From Hyphomonas sp. (GTDB lineage: Bacteria > Pseudomonadota > Alphaproteobacteria > Caulobacterales > Hyphomonadaceae), in assembly GCA_020638455.1 (NCBI GenBank), contig JACKIK010000004.1:77751-141750 (forward strand): a stretch of 64,000 nt of DNA, read 5' to 3'. Positions 15,792-23,701 of this stretch are shown here, piece after piece. Numbering within the stretch: position 1 is the first letter of the stretch; every line of letters starts with the position of its first letter. The position numbers and the translations under genes were made by a program. Under the pieces are notes generated by a model. It searched no databases. It was not told the origin of the DNA and saw only the letters and a list, made by a program, of their open reading frames with translations.

Positions 15792-17564
15792 ATGGCCCAG
15801 CCCATTCTCAAAACCATCCCCCTGTCCGAGCTTCGGATTTCAAAACTCAACATGCGCCACAGCCGCAAGAAGCCGGACGTGTCCGACATCCTGCCGTCCA
15901 TCCGCGAGAGCGGAATCCGGCAGACGCTCTTGGTCCGCAAAGAGGGCGATCATTATGGCGTCGTCGCCGGACGGCGGCGCTATTTCGCTCTCAAAGAGAT
16001 CGAGAAAGAGACGGGCGATACCCCGCTTGTGCCTTGCGCGATCATGGCCGAGAACGACGCCGCGAGCGCCATCGCCGCCTCTGTCATCGAGAATGTCGGA
16101 CGCCTGCCAGCCTCCGAAATGGAGCAATACACCGCCTTCAAGCGCCTGCACGATGAAGGGCGAGGCGTGGACGAAATTGCCGCCTTTTTTGGCGTCACAG
16201 ACCTTCTGGTGCGCCGCGTTCTGGCGCTCGCCTCGCTCGCAGACCCGATCCGAAAACTCTACGCCGAGGACGAGATCGACCGCGAGACGATCCGCGCCCT
16301 GACGCTCGCCACGCCAGACCAGCAGGCCGAATGGCTGCGGCTCTACGAGAGCGAGGACGAACGCGCACCGCGAGGCCGCAACTGCAAGGCTTGGATCACC
16401 GGCGGGGCGGTCATCACCACCGACAAGGCGCTGTTCGACATCGCCGACTATGACGGCCAGATCACCGCCGACCTGTTCGGCGAGCATGGCGTGTTTGCCG
16501 ATCCCGACGCCTTCTGGAAGGCGCAGTCAGCCGCCGTGGCGCAGCGCATCGAGACTTACATTGCAGACGGCTGGAAGGATGTCATTTGCCTTGAGCGCGG
16601 GGCGTTCTTCCATCGCTGGGACCACCAGACGCGTACGAAGAAGCAAGGTGGCAAGGTCTACGTCGAGCTACGCCATGACGGCACCGTGACCTTCCATGAG
16701 GGCTATGTCTCACAGGCCGAGGCGCGACGGATGGAGACGGCGAAGAAGGGCGATGACGATGCGCCTGCCGCGCCCGTCAAACCGGAAATGTCCGGCCCGC
16801 TGGCGGAATACATTCTCCTGCATCGTCATGGCGCAGCGTCGGCAAGCCTTGCGGGCCAGCCTGCCATCGCGCTGCGCCTGATGGTTGCCCACGCCATGAC
16901 CGGCAGCGCGCTCTGGCAAGTCCGCACCCATGAATGCACAAGCCGCAAGGAGGAGACACGCGCGAGCCTTCAAGGCTCGAAAGCCGCCGCAGAGATGGAA
17001 GAAAAGCGTGCTCGCATCGCGGCCCTGTTCGAGGCGTTTGGCGTGCGCGGCGAGGCGCGGCGCAACACAGACGCCTACCGCCTTAGCGAAATCTTCGCCG
17101 CCTTGCTGGCCATGTCAGACGAGGAAGTCATGGAGGTGCTGGCCTTTACGATGGCGCAGACGCTGGAAGCAGGCGGGCCGGTTGTCGAGGCCGTACTGCA
17201 TGTCTGCGAGACGGACTTATCCGAACATTGGAAGCCGGACGCGGCCTTCTTCGACCTGTTGCGCGACAAGCGCGCAATCAATGCCATGGTCGCTGACATC
17301 GGCTCGAGATCGCTGGCGGAAAGCTGCGCCAGCGACACCGCCAAGGTCCAGAAAGCCATCATCGGCAACCGGATCATGGGCCATGGATGCGAGCCCAATC
17401 GCGACTGGCGGCCCGCATGGATGCAGGTGCCGCCAGCCCGCCTTGTCGAGGGGGCAGGCTCACCGCCCGCAGACGCATGGGCACGGATTGCGGGCCTGTT
17501 CGAGCGCGGAGAACACATTGATGGAGCCGGGACGCAAGCCTTCGATCAGCCACACGCCGCCTGA
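15792..17564 (+). CDS. ParB/RepB/Spo0J-like protein, large plasmid type
   Basis: The 590-residue protein starts at ATG 15792 after AAGGAGCC. The N-terminal 110 residues form a ParB/sulfiredoxin-like domain (IPLSELRISKLNMRHSRKKP, LVRKEGDHYGVVAGRRRYFALKEI). A KorB-like helix-turn-helix region follows (GVDEIAAFFGVTDLLVRRVLALASL). The long C-terminal part (about residues 200-590) is characteristic of the large ParB-like proteins on alphaproteobacterial plasmids and ICEs. There is no parA beside it, so it may act in maintenance, replication or regulation rather than classic partition. Confidence 0.85.
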   Translation: MAQPILKTIPLSELRISKLNMRHSRKKPDVSDILPSIRESGIRQTLLVRKEGDHYGVVAGRRRYFALKEIEKETGDTPLVPCAIMAENDAASAIAASVIENVGRLPASEMEQYTAFKRLHDEGRGVDEIAAFFGVTDLLVRRVLALASLADPIRKLYAEDEIDRETIRALTLATPDQQAEWLRLYESEDERAPRGRNCKAWITGGAVITTDKALFDIADYDGQITADLFGEHGVFADPDAFWKAQSAAVAQRIETYIADGWKDVICLERGAFFHRWDHQTRTKKQGGKVYVELRHDGTVTFHEGYVSQAEARRMETAKKGDDDAPAAPVKPEMSGPLAEYILLHRHGAASASLAGQPAIALRLMVAHAMTGSALWQVRTHECTSRKEETRASLQGSKAAAEMEEKRARIAALFEAFGVRGEARRNTDAYRLSEIFAALLAMSDEEVMEVLAFTMAQTLEAGGPVVEAVLHVCETDLSEHWKPDAAFFDLLRDKRAINAMVADIGSRSLAESCASDTAKVQKAIIGNRIMGHGCEPNRDWRPAWMQVPPARLVEGAGSPPADAWARIAGLFERGEHIDGAGTQAFDQPHAA

Positions 17565-17685
17565 CCTTTCAGTCTCCTCGTCAGGCGGCTCTTCAATTTT
17601 GTCCTGAGACAGCAATCGGCTGACAGTTGGACGTGCTACTGAACGCGCGCCAATCCCAAAGTCACTTAATGAAGAGAAAGCCAAA

Positions 17686-18510
17686 TCATCCAACGTAGTC
17701 GCCGCGTTGAATTGTTTTGTTTTTGATTAGGTATTCGTAGGCGTCTTTCGTCACTCCACGGCATTCTGAACTCAATCCCGTGGAGCCATAGTCGGCAGTG
17801 AGCAATGCGTCGTGCATACGATAGAGGATGTATTCGCGAAGCTGACACATTCGCTTTTGGTCGTACGAACAGAGGAAGCCGTGCAGCATTAACTCAGCCT
17901 TTTTGTAAGCATCGTCATCTATCGGCACACTGATCTTCTGCTGAATGAAATCAGCCGGATAGAGTTGCAAATACTCTCTTGCAGTCGGGTAGTTTTCGAG
18001 TTCATCGAAGAGCCTAATATTATCAAGTTCATTGAAAAAATGGAACTCAAACAGCGGATTGGCACCAAGCGCAAAGCCCCAACTGCCTTCTGGAAGACCA
18101 AATGAAACCTCCACAATTCGCATAGCGATATCATGCTCATCGCTTCTCCGGTCGAAGTCAGCTATGAGCTTTTCTCGGATGCCATTTCGATAGTTCCCAG
18201 TCATAGCTTCAGCGAAGACAATCTCTTGATCGATCTCGTCCCGAATGAATAGGCGGTCTTTTTCCAAGTCCAAGTCTCTCGCCACCAGAAGGTCTTGGAG
18301 TCCCTCCCAGTAGCGGATCCTTTTGAACAATATGCGGGCGCGATTCAGATAAGGTGAAGGATCGCCACGCTCCGCGATGGATTGGGTGTAGAACGTAAAT
18401 GCTGTTTTGAAATCGCCGTTGTTTGCAGCATGAACACCTTGCTCAAACAATTCTTTTCCCTTGTGATAGTCACGAACCTTGCGCTTGATGAATTTATCCA
18501 ACCACATCAT
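17686..18510 (-). CDS. Orphan protein with TPR-like N-terminus
   Basis: The 274-residue protein is encoded in sequence visibly richer in A+T than the element backbone. Residues 15-70 (GKELFEQGVHAANNGDFKTAFTFYTQSIAERGDPSPYLNRARIL) look like a TPR repeat. The remainder is unrecognised and has no signal peptide or membrane segment. It lies opposite to the ParB gene and next to another orphan. The pair probably represents recently acquired cargo. Confidence 0.7.
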   Translation of the reverse strand: MMWLDKFIKRKVRDYHKGKELFEQGVHAANNGDFKTAFTFYTQSIAERGDPSPYLNRARILFKRIRYWEGLQDLLVARDLDLEKDRLFIRDEIDQEIVFAEAMTGNYRNGIREKLIADFDRRSDEHDIAMRIVEVSFGLPEGSWGFALGANPLFEFHFFNELDNIRLFDELENYPTAREYLQLYPADFIQQKISVPIDDDAYKKAELMLHGFLCSYDQKRMCQLREYILYRMHDALLTADYGSTGLSSECRGVTKDAYEYLIKNKTIQRGDYVG

Positions 18511-18552
18511 TTCCCCCTAAATCCACCGGCACACTGCCATAAACTAGCCTAC

Positions 18553-19026
18553 TTATTTCTCGACTATGTTTCCATCTGCGGTAATCCACATTCCGTCACT
18601 TAAATATACCGCCTCATCATTCTCACTAACCGAAAATTCGTCGTATAGCGCAAGCATTTCCGCCAGAGCCAAGACTTGAACATCGGTTATGCCCAGGGTG
18701 AGCAGAACGGTTGATGCCAGATGAACCAGTTCTTCGCGGTCAACGCGATCAAGTGGAATGGGTGTTTCGATGTAGGATCGTTGGGCGTGATCCTCTTTAA
18801 GTGTGGGATGGAGCCCTGCATCTTCTAGAACTCTAGCTGTCGCGGCGGTCAGTGTTTTTTGGTCCTCGAACGCCCTGTAACCGCCGCAGTTTTCAGACGC
18901 CGTCGCGGTCATAAGCCTTGCTCCGTGCTTATCGAAGATCAAGCGAAAGAAGACATAAGGCTTTGAGCAAATCCGGTATTCTTCCTGATCTGCTGAGAGC
19001 TTTCGAGAAGGCTCAATATCTGGCAT
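18553..19026 (-). CDS. Orphan protein of unknown function
   Basis: A protein of about 157 residues from ATG 19026 (an upstream ATG at 19032 is possible). It is acidic and soluble, with a hydrophobic helix LVHLASTVLLTLGITDVQVLALAEMLALYDEF in the C-terminal half. The last segment reads DEAVYLSDGMWITADGNIVEK. No family recognised. It is transcribed toward the neighbouring TPR-like orphan with about 40 bp between them, so the two are probably one unit. Confidence 0.65.
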   Translation of the reverse strand: MPDIEPSRKLSADQEEYRICSKPYVFFRLIFDKHGARLMTATASENCGGYRAFEDQKTLTAATARVLEDAGLHPTLKEDHAQRSYIETPIPLDRVDREELVHLASTVLLTLGITDVQVLALAEMLALYDEFSVSENDEAVYLSDGMWITADGNIVEK

Positions 19027-19032
19027 GTGCAT

Positions 19033-19387
19033 TCCATTGAATTACTTTAGGTCCCAATCAAGCTACATCGCCTTTTGTGTTACGTCGAGCTATCCAGAAC
19101 GTCGGCCAGCGCCGCTTCATCCGTTTCCACCTGATGCACTCCGAACCCCTTGTTCCCGTCTCATGCCGTGTGACCTGGACGACGCCTGTCGGGCCTTGAA
19201 ACCGGCCATTCAAGAAAACTTCCCCGCCGCTGCGCGGCTCCTCGCGGACCAAGTTTTCTTGCCTGTCCGGTGCTCCACTACGTTTCGCCCGCGAGCGGTT
19301 CAGGCCCGCCCTGCGCCGTCCTTTCGGTCCGGCGTCGACGGGGACAAGGGGTCCTCTCAGACACATGGAAACGAAAGGAACCACACC
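19033..19387 (+). promoter_or_regulatory. Long leader upstream of DUF736 gene with inverted repeat
   Basis: No gene is visible in 355 bp. An 11-bp perfect inverted repeat, CAAGAAAACTT at 19211-19221 and AAGTTTTCTTG at 19251-19261, encloses 29 GC-rich bases and could form a stem or bind a regulator. The ribosome binding site GAAAGGA lies 10-15 nt before the DUF736 start. The rest shows no further signal. Confidence 0.45.
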
Positions 19388-19711
19388 ATGGCCAACGCAC
19401 TCGGATATGTCTCTGAGACCAAGACCGGCTTCGAAGGCGCTCTTGCAATGATGAACCTCTCGGCTGCCATCCGCATCGAGAAGAATGCGGAGAAAGCCGC
19501 CGACGGACAGCCCGACTACCGCATCTTCGCCGGCGAAACCTCGACCGAAATCGGCGGCGGGTGGCTTCGCAAAGCCAAGGCTTCAGGCCGCGAATATGTC
19601 TCGATCACGCTCGCAGACCCGCAGATCGGCCCGCGCAAGATTTACGCGAACCTCGCCCCCGTGAAAGGCAAAAAGGGCCGTCACGTGATCCTCTGGAACC
19701 CGCGGGATTAG
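19388..19711 (+). CDS. DUF736 family protein
   Basis: A 107-residue protein starts at ATG 19388. DUF736 hallmarks include the internal PDYRIFAGETSTEIGGGWLRKA, a YVSITLADPQIGPRKIYANL strand region and a C-terminal KGRHVILWNPRD. DUF736 proteins occur almost solely on conjugative plasmids and ICEs of alphaproteobacteria, and their function is not established. A second, diverged copy ends the trb operon (51923-52225). An intrinsic terminator follows 24 nt downstream. Confidence 0.88.
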   Translation: MANALGYVSETKTGFEGALAMMNLSAAIRIEKNAEKAADGQPDYRIFAGETSTEIGGGWLRKAKASGREYVSITLADPQIGPRKIYANLAPVKGKKGRHVILWNPRD

Positions 19712-19734
19712 GGGTCCGATCCATCGCCAATGAG

Positions 19735-19766
19735 CCGCTCCGGAGATCACCTTCGGGGCGGTTTTT
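19735..19766 (+). terminator. Intrinsic terminator after DUF736 gene
   Basis: An 11-bp stem (CCGCTCCGGAG/CTTCGGGGCGG, two wobble pairs) with a 5-nt loop is followed by TTTTTGTGTTTG. It lies directly after the DUF736 gene and in its direction. Confidence 0.82.
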
Positions 19767-19861
19767 GTGTTTGCTTTCATGCCAACAGCTCCTCGCCTAG
19801 CCCGCGTGTTGGCACGCATTTTGCTCTTGAAGATTGAAGAAGGCCCAAGGATTTTCAGCGT

Positions 19862-20701
19862 TTGAATGCAGACGACTACGCCTATCTCAAGAACGTGACG
19901 CTGGGCAGCTGGGCCTGGGAATTCGCCCGCCGCTGGCCCGATTATGCAAACGCGCATGCCGATCATTGCGACGGCGCTTTGACGCGAACGAGCCGACCCT
20001 GCGGCATGGAAATCCTTGAGCTCTCGAGGCCCGAACCGGATGCGGCGCGTTTTGGTCTTTCCTTCTTCGTCAGCCCCCGACGCAGCTGTCTCGATGCCCC
20101 GATCTTCTGGACCGAAGAGGCCAATCATCGGGTGACCACTGTGGATGTCCGCGCGGTTGAACCGAGCCTTCGGGATCGCTGCCTTGAGGGCCTGTTCAAC
20201 CTTTCGCGGCTGACCTGTCGCCGGTCGCTCTTCATCGATCATGACGGCACGCAGCACCTTCGGATCGTCTATTGCAAGCGCACAATCCAGCTGCGCTGCG
20301 AGGGCGACAGCTTGCTTCTGGGCGATGTTGATTTGCGTTTCATGCTGCGATTTTTCGGGCCCGTTGACGCGAAGGTGGAGACGCTTCGCAGGCTGAAAAT
20401 GGTCTATGAAGGCTTCCTTCCCGAGCCGCCTGCAGGCCCGCAATGGACCAGCACCGCCCTTGGCTTGCGTGATGCCTTGATCGCCCTCGATGTTCACCTT
20501 GAAGGCGGCTCCCATCGTGACGCGGCGATGGTGATTTACGGCGAAGAGGATGGGAGCGAGCGTTATAAATCGCCTGATGAGAGCGTGCGAAACCGCATGC
20601 GCAGGCTCCGCAAGAAAGGCCTCTCCCTGATGCAGGGCGGCTATCTCGATCTGATGACTCCAGCCCGGTCTGAAGGGGGATCGCTGGCCGCCACCGGCTG
20701 A
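19862..20701 (+). CDS. FseA-like activator (DUF6499 + DUF2285 fused)
   Basis: This 279-residue protein uses a TTG start in the present call. The N-terminal segment (DDYAYLKNVTLGSWAWEFARRWPDYANAH) is the DUF6499 signature. The central and C-terminal part (LRIVYCKRTIQLRCEG, then LRRLKMVYEGFLP and LGLRDALIALDVHLEGGSHRDAAMVIYG) is DUF2285. In ICEMlSymR7A these two domains are encoded by msi172 and msi171 and fused only by programmed frameshifting into FseA, which activates the excisionase gene rdfS. Here they form one uninterrupted frame. The gene lies directly upstream of an RdfS-like gene, so a role in excision control is well supported by context. Confidence 0.82.
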   Translation: MNADDYAYLKNVTLGSWAWEFARRWPDYANAHADHCDGALTRTSRPCGMEILELSRPEPDAARFGLSFFVSPRRSCLDAPIFWTEEANHRVTTVDVRAVEPSLRDRCLEGLFNLSRLTCRRSLFIDHDGTQHLRIVYCKRTIQLRCEGDSLLLGDVDLRFMLRFFGPVDAKVETLRRLKMVYEGFLPEPPAGPQWTSTALGLRDALIALDVHLEGGSHRDAAMVIYGEEDGSERYKSPDESVRNRMRRLRKKGLSLMQGGYLDLMTPARSEGGSLAATG

Positions 20702-20775
20702 ACGATCCCCCTGAAATCTTGCAAGCTGTGCTGATCTTTCCCCGGTCCCGAAGCGACCGGAAAGGACAGATCACA

Positions 20776-21003
20776 ATGACAGACACACATGAAAATGGCG
20801 GGCGCAAGAGCCCGTTCTTACGCGCTCAGGAAGCCGCAGATTATCTCGGGCTGACCCGTTCAACTCTTGAGCATTATCGCTGGATCGGAGGCGGGCCGAG
20901 CTACCGCAAACATGGTGGACTCGTCTTCTATCACATCGATGATCTCATCGAATGGTCCGAGCGCAGAAAGTTCAAGGATAGCGCGACACGGGTGCGGCCG
21001 TGA
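20776..21003 (+). CDS. rdfS: RdfS-like excisionase (AlpA/MerR-type HTH)
   Basis: The 75-residue winged-helix protein contains the helix-turn-helix LRAQEAADYLGLTRSTLEHYRWIGGGPSYRK and the wing residues VFYHIDDLIEWSERR, as in AlpA/excisionase proteins. Gene order fseA-rdfS-traF-rlxS is that of ICEMlSym-type elements, where RdfS bends attachment-site DNA and directs the integrase towards excision and also promotes transfer genes. The stop overlaps the traF start. AGGA precedes the ATG. The intergenic DNA upstream (20702-20775) carries the hairpin CCGGTC-CCGAAGC-GACCGG and probably the activated promoter. Confidence 0.82.
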   Translation: MTDTHENGGRKSPFLRAQEAADYLGLTRSTLEHYRWIGGGPSYRKHGGLVFYHIDDLIEWSERRKFKDSATRVRP

Positions 21004-21500
21004 GGCGAAGATCGGCTCTTATCCTCACGGGCCTCGCCATCGCGATGATGGGTGCAGCAAGCGTTCTGGTCGATCAGAACCGGCTCATCTGGAACCGCAC
21101 GGAAAGCGCGCCTATTGGCCTCTACTGGCGGAGCGACGGCCCGCTCACCCTGAACGGGTGGGCCGTCGTCTCTGCCAGCTCAGAGGCCGCAAGATGGACT
21201 TCTGAAAACGGATTTACAGGCACGGACTGGCCATTGGTGAAGCGGATTGCAGCGCTTCCCGGCGATGAAATCTGCCGCGAAAACGAGACCATCCTGATCA
21301 ATCAGACGCAAGTTGCCGAAGTGATTTTGCACGCGCCCGGCGGCCTCAGTTTACCGCGCTGGCAGGGCTGTCATGTGCTCCAGGACGGCGAGGTTTTTCT
21401 CCTTAATGAGCATCCCCGATCCCTCGATGGGCGCTATTTCGGGATCATGCAGGACAGCGATCTCGAGGGTGTGGCGACCCTGCTGTGGAAACAGCGATGA
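21000..21500 (+). CDS. traF: TraF, S26-type signal peptidase of conjugation
   Basis: The 166-residue protein begins at a GTG overlapping the rdfS stop (GTGA). A single N-terminal membrane helix (ALILTGLAIAMMGAASVLV) is followed by SAPIGLYWRS with the catalytic Ser, PLVKRIAALPGDEIC with the Lys/general-base region and the C-terminal DGRYFGIM box. TraF matures and cyclises the TrbC pilin in P-type mating systems. TrbC is encoded at 43574-43909, so the substrate is on the same element. It acts at the inner membrane. Confidence 0.88.
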   Translation: MRRRSALILTGLAIAMMGAASVLVDQNRLIWNRTESAPIGLYWRSDGPLTLNGWAVVSASSEAARWTSENGFTGTDWPLVKRIAALPGDEICRENETILINQTQVAEVILHAPGGLSLPRWQGCHVLQDGEVFLLNEHPRSLDGRYFGIMQDSDLEGVATLLWKQR

Positions 21501-21708
21501 CCGGCGATCTCGCAAGCGCTTGCAAGGATTGGCAAGGAATGGATGTGCGGACCCGGAGGGCAAGATTAAAGGGTTGGCGCCCTCGGCCCCTTAACCCCTT
21601 GTCTGCACATCATTTTTTTGGCGCCTCTTGCAAAACCTTGTGGCGCCCTCTTTTTAGAAAAACCCATATATCACAAGGGGTTGAGAGGGCGCCAGAGGCG
21701 TTTTCGCC
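21501..21708. other. Candidate oriT region with GGCGCC repeats
   Basis: The intergenic DNA between traF and the relaxase gene contains four copies of a GGCGCC(C)TC motif (21574-21584, 21618-21627, 21642-21650 and inverted at 21685-21694). It also has a perfect 10-bp inverted repeat AACCCCTTGT (21593-21602) with ACAAGGGGTT (21673-21682). A/T-rich tracts lie between the arms. Repeats of this kind next to a relaxase gene are typical of origins of transfer. No nic site was identified. Confidence 0.5.
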
Positions 21709-23640
21709 ATGAGCGGGGAGGATGAATTCACCCCGCGCCTTGGGCGCCTGCGCGATGCTGGAGCCACAGGCGGCAGGCGGTTCAGGGCCGAGCTCAAACG
21801 CGCCGCGCGGCGACTGTCTTCAAGGCCCGGCAAGTCCGCTTTCAGCGGGGCTCAGATGGCCCGTGGCAGCGGCGCGGGACGGGCAAGCCAGTTTCGCCAG
21901 ACGCCGCACCCGAAATTTCGCATGCGGCGCGTCGTGGTGAAACTCCACATAGCACGCGCTGGGCAAGGCCTCGGCCAGGCCGCCTTCAGAGCCCATCTTC
22001 GATACATCCAGCGCGACGGTGTCGACCGGGACGGCGAAGGCGGTGAACTCTATGGCCGGGACGCAAACAGAATGGACGGGTCCCTGTTCGAAGAGCGCAG
22101 CGCCGCTGACCGCCATCAGTTTCGCTTCATCGTGTCGCCCGAGGACGCCTCAGAACTCGGCGACATGAAAGAGACCGTGCGCGCCCTGATGGCGCAGGCC
22201 GAAAAGGATCTCGGCACAAGGCTCGACTGGGTCGCCGTCGATCACCACAATACCGGCCATCCCCACACCCATATCGTCGTGCGCGGCAAGGATCAGATGG
22301 GACGCGATCTGGTCATCGCCCGCGATTATCTGACCGAGGGCCTTCGCGAGCGCGCCAGCGCGATCGTGTCAGATGAACTCGGCCCCCGCCGCGATCTCGA
22401 GATTGCCCGCGCTCAGGAACGCGACGTCACAGCGGGCCGGCTGACACGGCTCGATAGGAAGATCGAACGGCTTGCGCGAAACGGCGACATGACACGGCCT
22501 GAGGCCTTTAAGAAACTGAGCCGGTTTGAGCGTGCGCTGATCCAGCGAAGGCTGAAGCATTTGCGAGGGCTGGGACTTGCGTCCGCGCGCGGCGATGGAG
22601 CCTTCGCGCTTGAAGAGGGCTGGAAGGACCGGCTTCAGGCCATTGGCCGCGACGGTGACCGCATCCGTGAAATCGCCGCCGCCTTCAATACAGGCGACGG
22701 CCTTTCCGGCAGGGTCTATGATCCGGGCCATGAACATACCCGCGCGGTTGTCGGACGGGTCGTCACCGACGGCCCCGAGGACGAACCTCGCAATCGCCGC
22801 TATCTCATCCTCGAAGCCCTCGATGGCGAGCGCTGGCATGTCAGCCTCGGTGAGACCCTGCCGGGCGCGGTGCCACCGAAAGATGCTGTGGTGGAGATTG
22901 CGCCCGCAGCCGGGGCCGCGCGCGCCTCCGACAGGACCATCGCCCGCATCGCTGCGTTGAATGGAGAGATGTATTCTGACGCATTGCACGAAGCGTTCGA
23001 TCCCGCCTCACGGCCTGACTATCGCCGCGCCCATATTCGCCGCCTCGAAGCCATGCGGCGGGCAGGCCTCGTGACCCGTGACAGCGAAGGACGCTTTGCG
23101 ATTAGTGCGGATTATCTGGCCAGGGCTGCAAGGTTCGAAACCGCGCGCACCGGCGGTGTGCGGCTGGAGGTGAAATCCTGGCTGTCTGTTGAAGCGCAGA
23201 TCGAACGTCGCGCACCTGTCTGGCTGGACGGCGTGGATCACGGGCGTCTGACGGGCAAAGGGTTTGGCCAGGAAAGCGCATCAGCGCTCAGCGCAAGGCG
23301 CGCCTTTCTGGAGCGTGAAGGTTGGCTCGGAGAAGATGGTCAATTGAAGCCCGGCATGAGGGACCGTCTCGCCGCCGAAGAACTGAAATCCGCCGCTAAT
23401 GGAATTGAAGGCAAAGGCGCATTCCTGAAACTCGAAGACGGCATGGCCATCAGCGGTGTCTATGAGCGTCCCGTGGACCTTGCCCAGGGCCGGTTCGCTC
23501 TGGTGGTGCGCGCGAAGGAATTTACCCTCGTCCCCTGGCGACCTGAACTGGAGCGCTATCGCGGCGCGGAAATCAGCGTGAAAGCCCGCGCAGGCGGCCT
23601 CGACTGGAGCGTGGGCCGTGCGAGGGGGATTGGGCGGTGA
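21709..23640 (+). CDS. rlxS: RlxS-type relaxase (VirD2-like, DUF3363)
   Basis: The 643-residue protein has a basic N-terminus and a relaxase domain with the metal-binding three-histidine motif HNTGHPHTHIVVRG (His at about 184, 186 and 188). Upstream conserved FRAHLRYIQRDG (about 93-104) includes the Tyr candidate for DNA cleavage. The C-terminal two thirds are DUF3363, common to RlxS/TraI-like relaxases of Rhizobiales and Sphingomonads. It would nick at oriT and lead the single strand to the TraG coupling protein. It follows traF and the candidate oriT and ends convergent to the defence operon. Confidence 0.9.
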   Translation: MSGEDEFTPRLGRLRDAGATGGRRFRAELKRAARRLSSRPGKSAFSGAQMARGSGAGRASQFRQTPHPKFRMRRVVVKLHIARAGQGLGQAAFRAHLRYIQRDGVDRDGEGGELYGRDANRMDGSLFEERSAADRHQFRFIVSPEDASELGDMKETVRALMAQAEKDLGTRLDWVAVDHHNTGHPHTHIVVRGKDQMGRDLVIARDYLTEGLRERASAIVSDELGPRRDLEIARAQERDVTAGRLTRLDRKIERLARNGDMTRPEAFKKLSRFERALIQRRLKHLRGLGLASARGDGAFALEEGWKDRLQAIGRDGDRIREIAAAFNTGDGLSGRVYDPGHEHTRAVVGRVVTDGPEDEPRNRRYLILEALDGERWHVSLGETLPGAVPPKDAVVEIAPAAGAARASDRTIARIAALNGEMYSDALHEAFDPASRPDYRRAHIRRLEAMRRAGLVTRDSEGRFAISADYLARAARFETARTGGVRLEVKSWLSVEAQIERRAPVWLDGVDHGRLTGKGFGQESASALSARRAFLEREGWLGEDGQLKPGMRDRLAAEELKSAANGIEGKGAFLKLEDGMAISGVYERPVDLAQGRFALVVRAKEFTLVPWRPELERYRGAEISVKARAGGLDWSVGRARGIGR

Positions 23641-23701
23641 CTCGGCTTTGGTGTCCGGACACCGGAAGATGCTCACGGTCTCCGACTATCCGAAGAATCT
23701 T

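Noticed and set aside
21574..21694. Repeats considered as a CRISPR array
   Set aside because: Repeats are about 10 bp, irregularly spaced and partly inverted, with no cas genes nearby.
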